DNA of 64,000 nt. Source: Glebionis coronaria (lineage: Eukaryota > Streptophyta > Magnoliopsida > Asterales > Asteraceae). Position 1 is the first letter of the stretch; each line of letters begins with the position of its first letter. The stretch covers positions 530,574,538 through 530,638,537 of the forward strand of contig CM046876.1 of assembly GCA_025667525.1 (NCBI GenBank). The letters run 5' to 3'. Positions 1 through 10,119 of this stretch are shown one piece after another. The position numbers were made by a program, and so were the translations under genes. The notes beneath the pieces are model-generated. The model worked only from the letters and a program-made list of their open reading frames with translations. It searched no databases and was not told the DNA's origin.

Positions 1-289
1 ATTGTGCAAGCCCCCTTTTATAGTTTGAAATAGTGATATTCAACCCAAGAATATCATATTGCAGCTTTAAAATTTCTTTATTAAGTTTATCATTGTTAAT
101 TCTACAACCCTTACTACAATAAGCATCATCATATACCTCATTATCTGATGAAGAAGAGGATCTGGCCATGAGAGCATATTGAACATGCTCTTCATCCTTT
201 TCAGCAACCAAAGCTTGATTCTCCACTTCATTCTTGCCCAGAAAGCTCCAATCAAATCCAACGCCATCAATTCCTTGCATGGCTACCAT
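1..289 (-). pseudogene. Copia gag distal part, truncated at both ends
   Basis: An open minus-strand frame from 289 to the window edge encodes the part of Copia Gag that lies after the zinc knuckle and before the protease. Typical motifs are GVGFDWSFL, then YALMARSSSSS followed by a Cys-containing acidic stretch, then a Leu-rich segment. The first half of gag is missing: the frame begins within a few bases of the primer-binding site at a GCCATGG, so a deletion joined leader and gag. It is open to the edge, but without its N-terminus it is not a normal Gag. Confidence 0.7.
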
Positions 290-302
290 GGCTCTGATAC
301 CA
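290..302 (-). other. Primer-binding site (initiator Met tRNA type)
   Basis: The minus strand reads TGGTATCAGAGCC two bases after the LTR end. This matches the complement of the 3' end of plant initiator Met tRNA and is the usual site for priming minus-strand cDNA in Copia and many Gypsy elements. Confidence 0.85.
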
Positions 303-304
303 CT

Positions 305-777
305 TGTTGATCCCAAACATAGATCGATTTAGCTTTGTGTTATCGAGATTAAATCAAGTATAACACGTAGAGAAACTTTGTTTTTATAACAATTTAAGTG
401 TTATGCGGAATTAACACTTAAATCAAAGAACAAAGCAAAACACAATGTATACAAAAATTTCACTTGTATTAATAAACGATGAGGTACAATGAAAATATTC
501 AGAATAATGTATCAACAATAAAACCTAAGACCTCCTTTTATAACACAAGGAGTCTTGAACAATAATCTACCTATCAACTATTTTAGGAAAAGATAAACAT
601 GGAGAATACAATGTAGAACATATCTTTCCTAAATATACAAAACATGTTGACTAAGTAGTTGACAATAACTGGGATTTCCTTTGTCAGCGCCTTGATAATT
701 CTTGTCAGCGTCCAATCTGTCAGCGCTTCATTTACTTTTGTCAGCGCCTTGATAATTCTTGTCAGCGTCCAATCTGT
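305..777 (-). repeat. Copia LTR, truncated copy shared by two units
   Basis: This is homologous to the LTR at 2019-2570 over about 470 bp, beginning with the same TGTTGATCCCAAAC end. It lacks the last roughly 80 bp of the full copy (the TGTTGGGAATAAAA end), because the homology stops at a GCTGACAGATTGGAC repeat that is fused to gag. It is followed on the minus strand by a perfect primer-binding site, so it also acts as the 5' LTR of the unit that leaves the window. Confidence 0.75.
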
Positions 778-782
778 CTTGT

Positions 783-1957
783 ATTCTGTCCTCCATCATT
801 CCTCTTGAGAGATCTGCATTCTCTAGCAAAGTGTCCCATTCAATGACAATTGAAACATTAAACTTTGGATTTATCTAATCCAGCAGTCTCTTTGATATTG
901 AAAGTCATCTTTCTTCAAAATCTCTTGTTCCACCTACTGGCTCTTATACTGCTAAGAGCCATATTCCACTTGATATCCATCTCCCCAAGATCAATATCAC
1001 TAATTTGCTGAAGATCTTCAAAAGAAATTGATGATCCATTGGGCAAAGAAGCAATATAGACACATATGGTATCAAAATCAATTCCTGCTGGTTTAAGATT
1101 TGGTGAAGCATGGTTGTATGTGTCAGCGTTTGATGAGCCGCTGTCATGAGAAGATTGTCCGCTGACAAAGAAAGAGTTGTCAGCATTTGAAGAGTAATGG
1201 TGGGAAATCAAAGCCATGCTTCCAAAAGGTATTTTACTTCCTTGTTTAAGCAGAACTTCAGGTTCCATCACCTTCAATTGATTGTAGATATCATCAAAGG
1301 TCATAGTCTTGTAAGCTTGTGTGGCCAATATTGAATTAGCATGAATTTCCCAACCATCTCCAAGAGCTCCAAGGAAAGCAACATTAACATCATCATCTTC
1401 AAACTCAGTTTTCATGAATGCCAGCATGCTAGTAATGTCTTGAAGACGACTTCTCACCTCGCTTAACTTTTCATTAGGTCGAGCTTTAAAGATTGTGAAC
1501 TCCATTACTAGCTTCTTCTTCCTTTGTTTGAGAGTGTCCTCATTACCGCCATAGGTGGTCTCAAGGGCTTCCAAAGATCTCTAGCAAATTCATACTTTCT
1601 GAATTTGTGCTAGTTTTTGCTTCCAAGAGCCAGTTTGAGAATGCTTAATGCCTTCATGCCAAGCCTTCTATCGGCTATCTCAGCAACTAAGGTGGATCTT
1701 CCATCTTCAGGTCTAGGAAGCAAATCTTCAGGCTTAGCATTGGCTGTTCTCCATTTGTCAACAGAGTCCAAGATCTTTTGAGCCTGGTTGAACTTGTTTC
1801 CAAGCTCAACAATCTCCTAAAGAACATAGTTGTCCACTTGGAGATATTTCTCAAAATTGAACTTCCAGATTTCAAAGTTATCAGGATCAAGCGTAGGGAT
1901 TTTGAGGTTATGATTTGAGGATCCTGAACTTTGGTTTTCTGAGGTTGAGGTCGACAT
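783..1957 (-). pseudogene. Copia gag pseudogene
   Basis: This is a decayed Copia Gag, the capsid/RNA-packaging protein. It starts at an ATG at 1955-1957 with an N-terminal stretch typical of plant Copia Gag (IPTLDPDNFEIWKFNFEKYL). The UBN2-type capsid region follows at 915-1574 (KLSEVRSRLQDI, FLGALGDGWE). Near 830-870 lies a CCHC zinc knuckle with ligands C, C, H, C (FNCH..MGHFAREC), interrupted by a TGA. Other lesions are a TAG about 48 codons in, a second TAG near 1610, and a one-base frameshift near 1565-1575. The frame then runs straight into LTR sequence at about 777, with no protease or pol. It cannot encode a full protein. Confidence 0.8.
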
Positions 1958-2018
1958 GATGATTTTAGGGTTTTTGATAAATTAGGGTTTTGATGTTCTT
2001 CTGATCAAAGTTACCAGT

Positions 2019-2570
2019 TGTTGATCCCAAACTTAGATTGATTTAGCTTTGTGTTATCGAGATTAAATCAAGTATAACACATAGAGAAACTTTATGTTTA
2101 TAACAATCTAAGTGTTATGTGGAATTAACACTTAAATCAAAGAACAAAGAAAAACACAAGGTATACCAAACTTTCACTTGTATTAATAAACGATAAGGTA
2201 CAATGAAAGTATTCAGAATAATGTATCATTAATAAAACCTAAGACCTCCTTTTATAACACAAGAAGTCTTGAACACTAATCTACCTATCAACTATTTTAG
2301 GAAAATATAAACATGGAGAATACAATGTAGAACATATCTTTCCTAAATATACAAAACGTGTTGACTAAGTAGTTGACAATAACTGGGATTTCCTTTGTCA
2401 TCACCTTGATAATTCTTGTCAGCGTCCAATCTGTAAGCGCTTCATTTACTCTTGTCAACGCCTTGATAATTCTTGTCAGCGTCCAATCTGTCAGCGCTTC
2501 ATTTACTCGTGTCAGCGTCCAAATTCCCTTTGTCAACGGCATAGTGACTTAGCTAATTTTATTCCCAACA
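2019..2570 (-). repeat. Copia LTR, full-length copy (5' LTR of right unit)
   Basis: This 552-bp LTR ends in inverted TG/CA dinucleotides. On the minus strand its first part carries a minisatellite built on the motif GCGCTGACA, in units of about 57 bp repeated roughly twice (2395-2530). It is followed on the minus strand by TGGTAACTTTGATC (about 2001-2015), a poor match to the usual initiator-Met primer site. Short open frames in it (2297-2542) are repeat translation and not a gene. Confidence 0.8.
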
Positions 2571-3037
2571 TACTCTGCACACCTACTGATCAACCGGCGG
2601 TGGATCATCTGATCTACCACCTTTTTTACCTTGAAAATTGAAAAAGTAAGAAAAAAATATATTTTGTACAATTAGATTTCCTAAATCTTTTATGGGAAAA
2701 GAACATGTTATTAAAAAAATTTTGAAACCTAAAATACAGACACCGTACATAAACTACACACACTACACACTACCGGTCTATCTAAATTGGCTTCTTCATT
2801 GATTTCTGTCGCCGATCAATCTAAAGGGGCTTCTTCATTGAACTCCGTCGTTAATCAATCTAAAGGCCACCGCTTTTCGTCGCCAAGCAATCGCATTGTT
2901 TCAATATATGGATTCCCGATTAAGAGTAAGTTTGTTATTGATATAATTTAATTTTGATTAACTTTTTGCTTATCAATATAAGTGTTAATTGATGCTGTTG
3001 TGAGAGTGTCTGTGATGATGAGTAAATTTAGATATAC
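2571..3037 (+). other. Host flank, gene 5'-end-like, with an inverted copy near 27 kb
   Basis: This segment between the Copia LTR and Gypsy-1 contains no ORF of note. It is recognisably homologous, in inverted orientation, to about 27045-27350. Shared features in order are a cluster of GATCA-containing palindromes, an A-rich stretch, a CACACTACACACTA stretch, one or more CAATCTAAAGGGGCTTCTTC units (about three imperfect copies here), and a short ATG-started segment ending in ...TTAAGA|GTAAG, which looks like exon 1 and a splice donor at about 2913-2936. I infer a promoter, 5' UTR and first exon. Gypsy-1 would then sit in the first intron. The gene product is not known. Confidence 0.4.
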
Positions 3038-3605
3038 TGTAACACCCCATTTTGATAATGGAATGTCACGCGTAATTATGGCGTGTCATCAAAGCATACA
3101 AGGAAAAATGTCTAAACATTACATGACCATAAAAGGAAAATACCGGAATCAAACATCGGTAGTCCAAAAGTAAAGCTCATCACACACAAACATAAGTACT
3201 GTAAAGGAAAGGACTAAACAATGTCCATAGCAAGAGTATCAAAGTAAAGATAATGCATAAAGTAAAGAAAGGCTAGAAAGCTTCCAGACCATATGCACGT
3301 ACGCTTAAAGTCTACGAGCTTCCCTGAGTACCTGCCGTTTTGGGAACATAGAAAAGGAAAACGGCTGAGCAATACGCTCAGTGCACGGATGTATAATAAA
3401 GCATGAATAGGATAAGCATATAACATATAACAGCGGAAGAAACTAAGTCCCGAATAACCTGGTTAAGTCTTGGTAAAACTGGTTTTATAGTATGAAAAGC
3501 CTTATGTTTATCTTATAAAAACTGTTTAGCATATTCTACCAATAGCCAATATAGGTCATGAAAATCCACCGTGCATGAATACTTGGAGGGGTGACCTCAT
3601 CATGC

Positions 3606-3845
3606 AAATTAGAGGGGCTGCCTCTAATTTAATATACTGGTTTTGGGTAGGAGGGATCAGCTCCTTGTGAAGGATGCAAGGCACACACCACATTCACACT
3701 GAGTAATCTGCTGAAAAACATGTAACTAGGATGCACCCATACGCCCCACATGATAAATATAATAATATGGCCAAAAGTTGAAGGGACGCCACGAGCAATC
3801 ACTCCGTCGTGGTGAAGTCATAACATCAGTGCCTCTAATGTTATG
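3606..3845. other. Hairpin cluster in Gypsy-1 LTR
   Basis: Three perfect inverted repeats lie close together. AAATTAGAGG (3606-3615) pairs with 3621-3630 around a 5-base loop; CCACGA (3789-3794) pairs with 3807-3812; CATAACAT (3819-3826) pairs with 3838-3845. The first is repeated perfectly in the other LTR at 11867-11891, and the others are present there with one change. In an LTR transcript these would form stem-loops. A role in packaging or termination is only a guess. Confidence 0.5.
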
Positions 3846-4280
3846 GTTATGGTACCTCCATAACTAGGTGAAACTGGTGATGCATCTATATGGCTATAGG
3901 TATTCTAAACTAAACATAAGCAAGTCAAACATATAAACTTATACTACGGGAAAACATTTTGCTGCATACGGGAAATCCTAATAAGGAAAGAATGTCCATA
4001 CTGAAAGGACGGGAATCCATACCTTATGTCCAGTGAACGAAGAAGACGAACTGAGGAGAGTCCTACTTCGGTATCACTAATGCTACATAAATACATACGT
4101 GAATAAGTATCTGATTACTAAATACGTAACTGGTTTTATATCATGTCTTAGCTTATTTTATACGTTCATGTTTTGTTTTACTGTTTTAAGCCTTAAACTG
4201 TGTTCATCTTATATTCTGTCTATTCTGATTAAGTATTTCTGGTATTTCATGTATATACTTACTGTGTAACAATAAGTAAC

Positions 4281-4411
4281 TTTCTAAAAATAGCAGGTTT
4301 CCTAAAATAGAAAGTTTCCAAAAATAGAAAGTTACCAAAAATAGAAAGTTTCCAAAAATAGAAAGTTTCTAAAAATAGAAAGTTTCCAAAAATAGAAAGT
4401 TTCCAAAAACA
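4281..4411. repeat. 17-bp tandem repeats in Gypsy-1 LTR
   Basis: The unit AGAAAGTTTCCAAAAAT is repeated about seven times with small changes. The same array is present in the other LTR at about 12540-12672, with similar copy number and different point changes. It is followed by longer units of about 53 bp containing AGAAAGTTTCCATAAATAG. Confidence 0.8.
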
Positions 4412-5970
4412 GAATTACTGCTTAAAATAAGTTTCTAAAAATAGAAAGTTTCCATAAATAGATTAGCTGCCTTAATTAAATAAGTTTCAAAAATAGAAAG
4501 TTTCCATAAATAGATTAGCTGCCTGAATTAAATAAGTTCTAAAAACAGAAAGTTTCCATAATTAGATATAAGCTGGTTAAATAAGCTAAGTATATAAGCT
4601 TAAGTGTTTTCTGATTATTTTTCTAAGTCATAATGATATAAGGTATAGTTTATTAATTATTACATGTAATTTAAATAAACTATAGGTTAAAAGTATTTAA
4701 TTAAATATATCATGTTTTTAGTTAAATAAAATTTAATACTTAGGTTATAACATGTATTATTAACTATTAATAAAATAACCTAAGTCATGTTAATTAATTA
4801 ATTATAACCATGGTTTTTAATAATTAGTTAATTATAAGGTTTAGAAAACATAAATACTTAGGTTAAAATTTCCATGATCTAATAATTAAATTATAACATA
4901 AGTCATGTTTTATTAAATTAATCATGTCATATTTTATTAATTTAATTCATAACATATGATTTATAAAAAAAACATAACCTTGACATAAACCATGAACAGG
5001 ATCGTGACTAGAAACCATGAACCGGACTCGAAATCAACACCATACCCCGAACCACTTCGGGGTTCCCCCTTGTTTGCTGATGCCGTGGGACCCACACCAC
5101 CAAACCGGAACCATATGGTCTCGGTGGTGGTCTATAAGCCAAACCGAGACCCCCTTGGGGTTCGGTTTAGGCGTCGGCCAAACAAACACCCCTAAAAACC
5201 TCCATTTTGATTTACCCCATAACCAATTACATGTTTGATTTGTGTTTTTAATTAGGTTTTTAAAAACATCATGTTCTTATTTAATTTATTAAATCAAAAC
5301 AAAAGAAAAAGGATTAAAAAGATATACCGAATGTGTAGATCTAACAAGGATGAACACACACGAACACTTGTACAAAAACCAAGATCAAAATCAAACAAAC
5401 ACCCCCCTTTGGTGTTGTTATATGCGGCGGCCAAAAAGGAAGAGCAAGGAGAAGGAGAAAACTTTTTTGGGTTTTTGATTTGTTTTTCTGTAAAGTGAAA
5501 AGTGAATACAAGTTTTACCTTAACCCCCTTCTTAGTAAAATTTGATGGGCTTGGCCCATATTTCTTGATGTAGCCGCGGGTAGGGGGCCCACATGGGATA
5601 CCCGTACCGTTTTCCGTGTCTCGTTATTTAAGTGTTCGTTCGTGTTTATTTGTGTTCGTGTTTTATGTGTTCTCGTTAAATATTAACCGTGACCTAATAT
5701 ATTTATTCGTGCTCGCAATAAATATATATACGTAATTAATATTAGTTCGTGATTTAATTACGTTCATGATTTCATGATCGCATGTTCGTGATTAATTATT
5801 GTTAAATAATTATTGCGTGTTCGTGCGTAATAAATACCTATCGTGTTCTAACACGTACGTAATACGTAAAATGCTAACACGTGAACGTAATCATACTATA
5901 ATAGGAAAGTTTTAATCTAGTACGTACGATCTTAAGGGTACTATTCATGGTAAAAGCATGCGGGTTTACA

Positions 5971-5986
5971 ACTCTTCCCCCCTAAA
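5971..5986 (-). other. Polypurine tract of Gypsy-1
   Basis: On the minus strand TAGGGGGGAAGAGT lies directly before the 3' LTR start TGTAAACCCGC. This is the expected position and composition of the plus-strand primer for reverse transcription. Confidence 0.75.
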
Positions 5987-6047
5987 AAGAATAATTCGTC
6001 CCCGAATTATAGATAAAGTAAACTGGAAAAAAAGAACATACCCGAAT

Positions 6048-7262
6048 TCAAAATATGAAATGAGGGTAAGAAGCCCGGATAGACTCCTCTATTTCCCAAG
6101 TGGCTTCCCGCTCGGTATGATCCCTCCAAAGGATTTTGACGAATGGAATCGTCTTCCTTCTCATGACTCGTTCTTGTCTGTCAAGAACTCGTTCGGGTTC
6201 TTCTATGAAAACGAGATCTTCACGTATCTGTTCTAGTGGATACTGAACCATGTGAAGGGGATGATACTGGTACCCTCTGAGTAAGGACACATGAAACACA
6301 TTGTGTACATGCGAAAGGTGCGGAGGTAACGCTAACCGGTAAGATACTTCACCGACTCGTTCAATGATATCAAACGGTCCGATGAAACGAGGACTGAGCT
6401 TCCCTTTAATCCCGAAGCGTCTAACACCACGTGCCGACGAAACCTTAAGGAAGACGTGATATCCTACGTTAAAATGTATGTCCCTACGATGCTTATCGGC
6501 GTAACTCTTCTGACGTGACCGTGCTTCCTGAAGTTTCTGCTTGGCTACTGCGATCTTTTCATTGGTCATCTCTATGATTTCTGGTCCTTCAAGTGTTTGC
6601 TCGCCAACCTGATCCCAGCAGATTGGGGCGCGACACCTTCTGCCATACAACATCTCGAACGGGGCACACTTGATACTTGCGTGCCAACTGTTGTTGTATG
6701 CAAACTCCACCAAACAAATCTAATCGTCCCAATCACCCGTCCATTCCAATGCACATGACCTCAACATGTCTTCCAATGTCTGAATCATTCGTTCCGACTG
6801 TCCGTCCATTTGAGGATGAAAAGCCGTGCTAAGCTTAAGTTGTGTACCCCAAGCTTTCTACAGACTCTTCCAAAATCGCGAAGTGAAACGAGGATCTCTG
6901 TCTGAGACGATGCTGGATGGATCACCGTGTAGTCTCATGATCTCTCTTCTGTACGTATCGGCGAGTATACTTACCGGATCTTCCTTGCGGATCGGTAAGA
7001 AATGAGCTGATTTGGTAAGTCGATCTACGATAACCCAAATTGCATCGTGCTTCCTCTTGGTAGGCGGAAGACCAGTAACAAAATCCATGGTGATTTTGTC
7101 CCACTTCCACTCTGGAATATCTAACGGTTGAAGGAGACCGCCAGATCGCTGATGCTCGATCTTAACCTGCTGGCAGGTAAGACATTTGGAGACGTAAGTG
7201 GCCACATCCTGTTTCATACCACTCCACCAAAAGTATTGCTTGATGTCATGGTACATCTTAGT
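6048..7262 (-). pseudogene. Gypsy-1 integrase with chromodomain-like C-terminus (interrupted)
   Basis: This is the integrase part of pol. A zinc-finger-like stretch (CLTCQQVK) and the first catalytic Asp in KITMDFVTGLP lie at 6858-7256, and the second Asp is in IVSDRDPRF. The frame continues through a GxxF/Y-like segment to a C-terminal chromodomain-like block (IPFVKILWRDHTEREATWE) ending near 6048. It is cut by in-frame TAG codons at 7263-7265, 6858-6860 and 6720-6722, with the reading frame kept between them. These single changes inactivate the protein; no functional integrase is expected from this copy. Confidence 0.8.
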
Positions 7263-8963
7263 CTAACCAGGATGTATAGAGAATGGGGAGCTATGAGCTT
7301 CAGCTAACAAGGCTTTCCGGAGTTCTTGGTCATCAGGAACACAAAGTCTCGTGCCCTGCCATACGATACCGTCTGCATCTACTCTGAATTCCGTCTGTTT
7401 CTCCAAATTCTGTACTATCACCCAGATTTCTCCATCATCTTTCTGAGCTTCCTTGATCTTAGAGAGTAACTCGGGTTCTACTCTAAGATTAGCCCAGTAA
7501 CCGTGTTGTCCACGTACCATGATCTCGATGTCTAGTCGCTCCAAGTCTCTTATGATTTCCTCCTCAATTTTAATGTCGTTGATCATTCCGGACTTCCTGC
7601 TAAGAGCATCTGCTACTACATTTGCTTTTCCGGGATGATACTGTAGATTAATGTCATAATCCTTCAACAGCTCTAACCATCTCCTCTGCCTCATGTTCAA
7701 TTCACGTTGAGTGAAGATATACTTCAAGCTCTTGTGGTCCGTGAAAATGTCACATGATTCTCCATATAAGTAGTGCCTCCATATCTTCAATGCAAACACG
7801 ACTGCAGCAAGTTCTAAGTCATGTGTGGGGTAATTTTCTTCATAAGGCTTAAGCTGCCGTGAAGCGTACGTGATCACTTTCTCATGTTGCATGAGAACAC
7901 AGCCAAGTCCCTTCCCCGATGCATCACTATAGATTTGAAATCCACCCGTACCAGATGGGAGAGTAAGAATAGGTGCAGATACTAGCTTCTGCTTCAGGTC
8001 TTCAAAGCTCTTCTCTCGTTCTTCAGTCCAAACGAATTTCTCCCCTTTCCGCATCAGTTTGGTCAATGGTAGTTCTAAGCGGGAAAAGTTCTCCACGAAC
8101 CTACGGTAATATCCAGCTAAGCCTAAGAAACTACGGACTTCTGTCGATGATGTCGGCCTCGGCCACTTAGTAATAGCCTCAACCTTCGCTGGATCCATAG
8201 TGATTCCTTCTGCTGATACAATGTGACCTAAGAATGCCACTTTGTCTAACCAGAACTCACACTTGGAGAATTTAGCATACAGCTGCTTCTGGCGAAGAAT
8301 CTATAGTACTATACGAAGATGGTCTTCGTGTTCCTCCTTGGACTTTGAGAAAATCAGGATGTCATCAATGAAGACAATGACGAACTTGTCCAGAAATTCA
8401 TGGAAGATTATGTTCATCAAGTCCATGAACACTGCTGGAGCATTTGTCAGGCCGAATGGCATAACTACAAATTCGTAGTGGCCATAGCGGGTACGGAAAG
8501 CAGTCTTGGCGATGTCCTGCTCCTTAACCCGTAGCTGATGATAGCCTGACCTAAGATCAATCTTGGAGAAGTGTTTGGCCCCTTGAAGTTGGTCAAACAG
8601 ATCGTCTATACGCGGAAGTGGATACCTATTCCGGATAGTAATCTTGTTGAGCTCGTGATAGTCTATGCAAAGACGCATATTGCCGTCCTTCTTCTTAACA
8701 AATAAGACCGGCGCGCCCCATGGAGATGCGCTCGGTCGAATGAAACCTCGTTCAAGAAGTTCTTGCAGTTGATCCTTCAGCTCCTTCAGCTCTATGGGAG
8801 CCATGCGATAAGGAGCCTTGGAGATTGGTTCAGCTCCTAGAATAAGCTCGATATTAAATTCCACTTCTCGTGCAGGTGGTATGCCCGGAAGTTCTGTTGG
8901 AAATACATCTTGGAATTCTGACACTATTGGTTGATCCTGAATTGATGGAGATTCAGCATCCAT
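7263..8963 (-). pseudogene. Gypsy-1 reverse transcriptase and RNase H (one in-frame stop)
   Basis: The RT core is at 8301-8963 and includes [39 protein letters not shown] and the catalytic [11 protein letters not shown]. After a single TAG at 8301-8303 the same frame continues through FLGHIVS and [10 protein letters not shown] into RNase H ([27 protein letters not shown]), ending near the integrase junction at 7263. Apart from the stop the catalytic residues are present. The neighbouring order protease-RT-RNase H-integrase is that of Gypsy elements. Confidence 0.85.
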
Positions 8964-9090
8964 GTCGTGAACCGTAGCTAGATAACCCGCGCAGCCATGT
9001 GACAGTAATGCACGCGCTTGCAGGGTAGATATGATTTGTACAGACCGTCCGGGTACGAACCCGTTATGAATGTACTCTGGTGCATTTACA

Positions 9091-9540
9091 TCACCAAAGA
9101 TAACTCGATATGAATGGCAATCTATGGTAGCATGATACTAGCCAATCCATGCCCAAAATCATGTCGAAGTCATTCATGTCCAGCGGAAGTGCGTCAACAG
9201 GATGAACCTTATCGTCAAATTCTAGGGGAAGAATCTTGTATACATGGGTGATTAATACAGAGTCCCTCAAAGGCGTGGAAATAGTAAGCCTATTCTCTAG
9301 TGGCATGGGGAGCATCCTAATGTTCTTAACATAAGCAGTAGAAATGACCGAGTGAGTAGCACCCGTATCGAAAAGAACACACGCAGCTTGACCATACATA
9401 TACAAGATTCCAGTGATGGTACCTGTAGACTTGTTGGCCTGGTCTCGAGATGTCGTGTAGACACGCCCGGTGGTAGGAGGCGGCTTGGAATCATCATGTC
9501 CTGATGTGCCGTCCATCTCGCCCTTACGGCAATCCTTCAT
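9091..9540 (-). pseudogene. Gypsy-1 aspartic protease
   Basis: The retropepsin-like protease has its active site in LFDTGATHSVIS and the downstream hydrophobic motif DMILGMDWL. It is continuous upstream with the Gag zinc knuckle (CFKCGLPGHIMKDC, about 9530-9570). A frameshift after the ILGMDWL motif, near 9100-9160, separates it from RT, so the polyprotein is not continuous in this copy. Confidence 0.75.
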
Positions 9541-9671
9541 GATATGACCAGGAAGACCACACTTGAAGCATGCGTTAGTGTTACGACAACATGGCCTTGG
9601 GTGCCTACGGTGGTAAGTAGAGCAAAGAGGATGAGTATATCCTCCAGCAGGTGCTCTGGCTGGCTGAGAAC

Positions 9672-9744
9672 CTGATAAAACATTTTACATAAGACATGAT
9701 AATAGGGTACAAAGGACAATGCGGATAATCGTAAGATTGAATAC
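9672..9744 (-). other. Predicted gag intron 3 (73 bp)
   Basis: Donor ATCACTG|GTATTC and acceptor TTTATCAG|GTTCTC on the minus strand, phase 1. It restores the frame into the zinc knuckle and protease. Confidence 0.65.
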
Positions 9745-9824
9745 CAGTGATAGCTGGACGGCTAGGCTGTGAACCTCTCTGGTTCTGGTCCCTACCGTTT
9801 TCATGGTTCTTGGTAAAAGATTTG

Positions 9825-9885
9825 CTAGAGTGTCAGAATATGAGTTTTAACATGAAATCATAAGAAAATGCGTAAGTATTAGGAC
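9825..9885 (-). other. Predicted gag intron 2 (61 bp)
   Basis: Donor ATCAGCAG|GTCCTA and acceptor CACTCTAG|CAAATC on the minus strand, phase 2. At 61 bp it is close to the shortest introns plants splice. Confidence 0.6.
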
Positions 9886-10035
9886 CTGCTGATGTTGGAG
9901 TGTCCAGCGTTGTTACGGTAATTATCATTACCGCCACGCCTATCCGTAGCAGAACGGTCGTTAGTCTGACCGTTTCCCTTGGGCTGATGAGGCTGCTGTT
10001 GAGTAGCCGGCTGAGACCGGTCCCCAGTTTTCTGC

Positions 10036-10119
10036 CTGGAAGATACATTTTAAAGAGATGAATAATTGACATATATGGAAAGAATACGGATTGATCATCG
10101 CTTGAATACGAATGATTAC
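10036..10119 (-). other. Predicted gag intron 1 (84 bp)
   Basis: Donor CAAGAG|GTAATC and acceptor TCTTCCAG|GCAGAA on the minus strand. It joins a codon in phase 2. The unspliced frame stops one codon after the donor. Confidence 0.65.

Larger units (their letters stand above)
1..2570 (-). mobile_element. Rearranged Copia LTR retrotransposon (LTR-gag-LTR-PBS-gag)
   Basis: Two related LTRs (2019-2570 and 305-777) lie on the minus strand with a Copia gag between them, and a second stretch of gag continues from the left LTR out of the window. Both LTRs share the terminal motif TGTTGATCCCAAAC in plus orientation, and the complete right copy ends in ATTCCCAACA, so the element reads TGTTGGG...CA on the minus strand. 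No protease, integrase or RT lies between the LTRs: pol has been lost by deletion or unequal recombination. The middle LTR serves both as 3' LTR of the right unit and 5' LTR of the left unit, which is a tandem arrangement. The left boundary lies outside the window. Confidence 0.8.
3038..5970 (-). repeat. Gypsy-1 3' LTR (complete)
   Basis: This 2933-bp LTR runs in plus coordinates from TGTAACACCCC to GCGGGTTTACA. It is collinear with 11299-13192 up to about 4932 with only scattered differences. It contains a cluster of perfect hairpins (3606-3845), 17-bp tandem repeats (4281-4411), about three 53-bp repeats (4428-4570), and a long AT-rich stretch (4600-4980). Small frames at 4992-5498 are not conserved and are not called genes. 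Confidence 0.85.

Noticed and set aside
4281..4411. Regular 17-bp repeats that might suggest a CRISPR-like array
   Set aside because: Units are directly adjacent with no spacers, lie in a plant LTR and occur in both LTRs.
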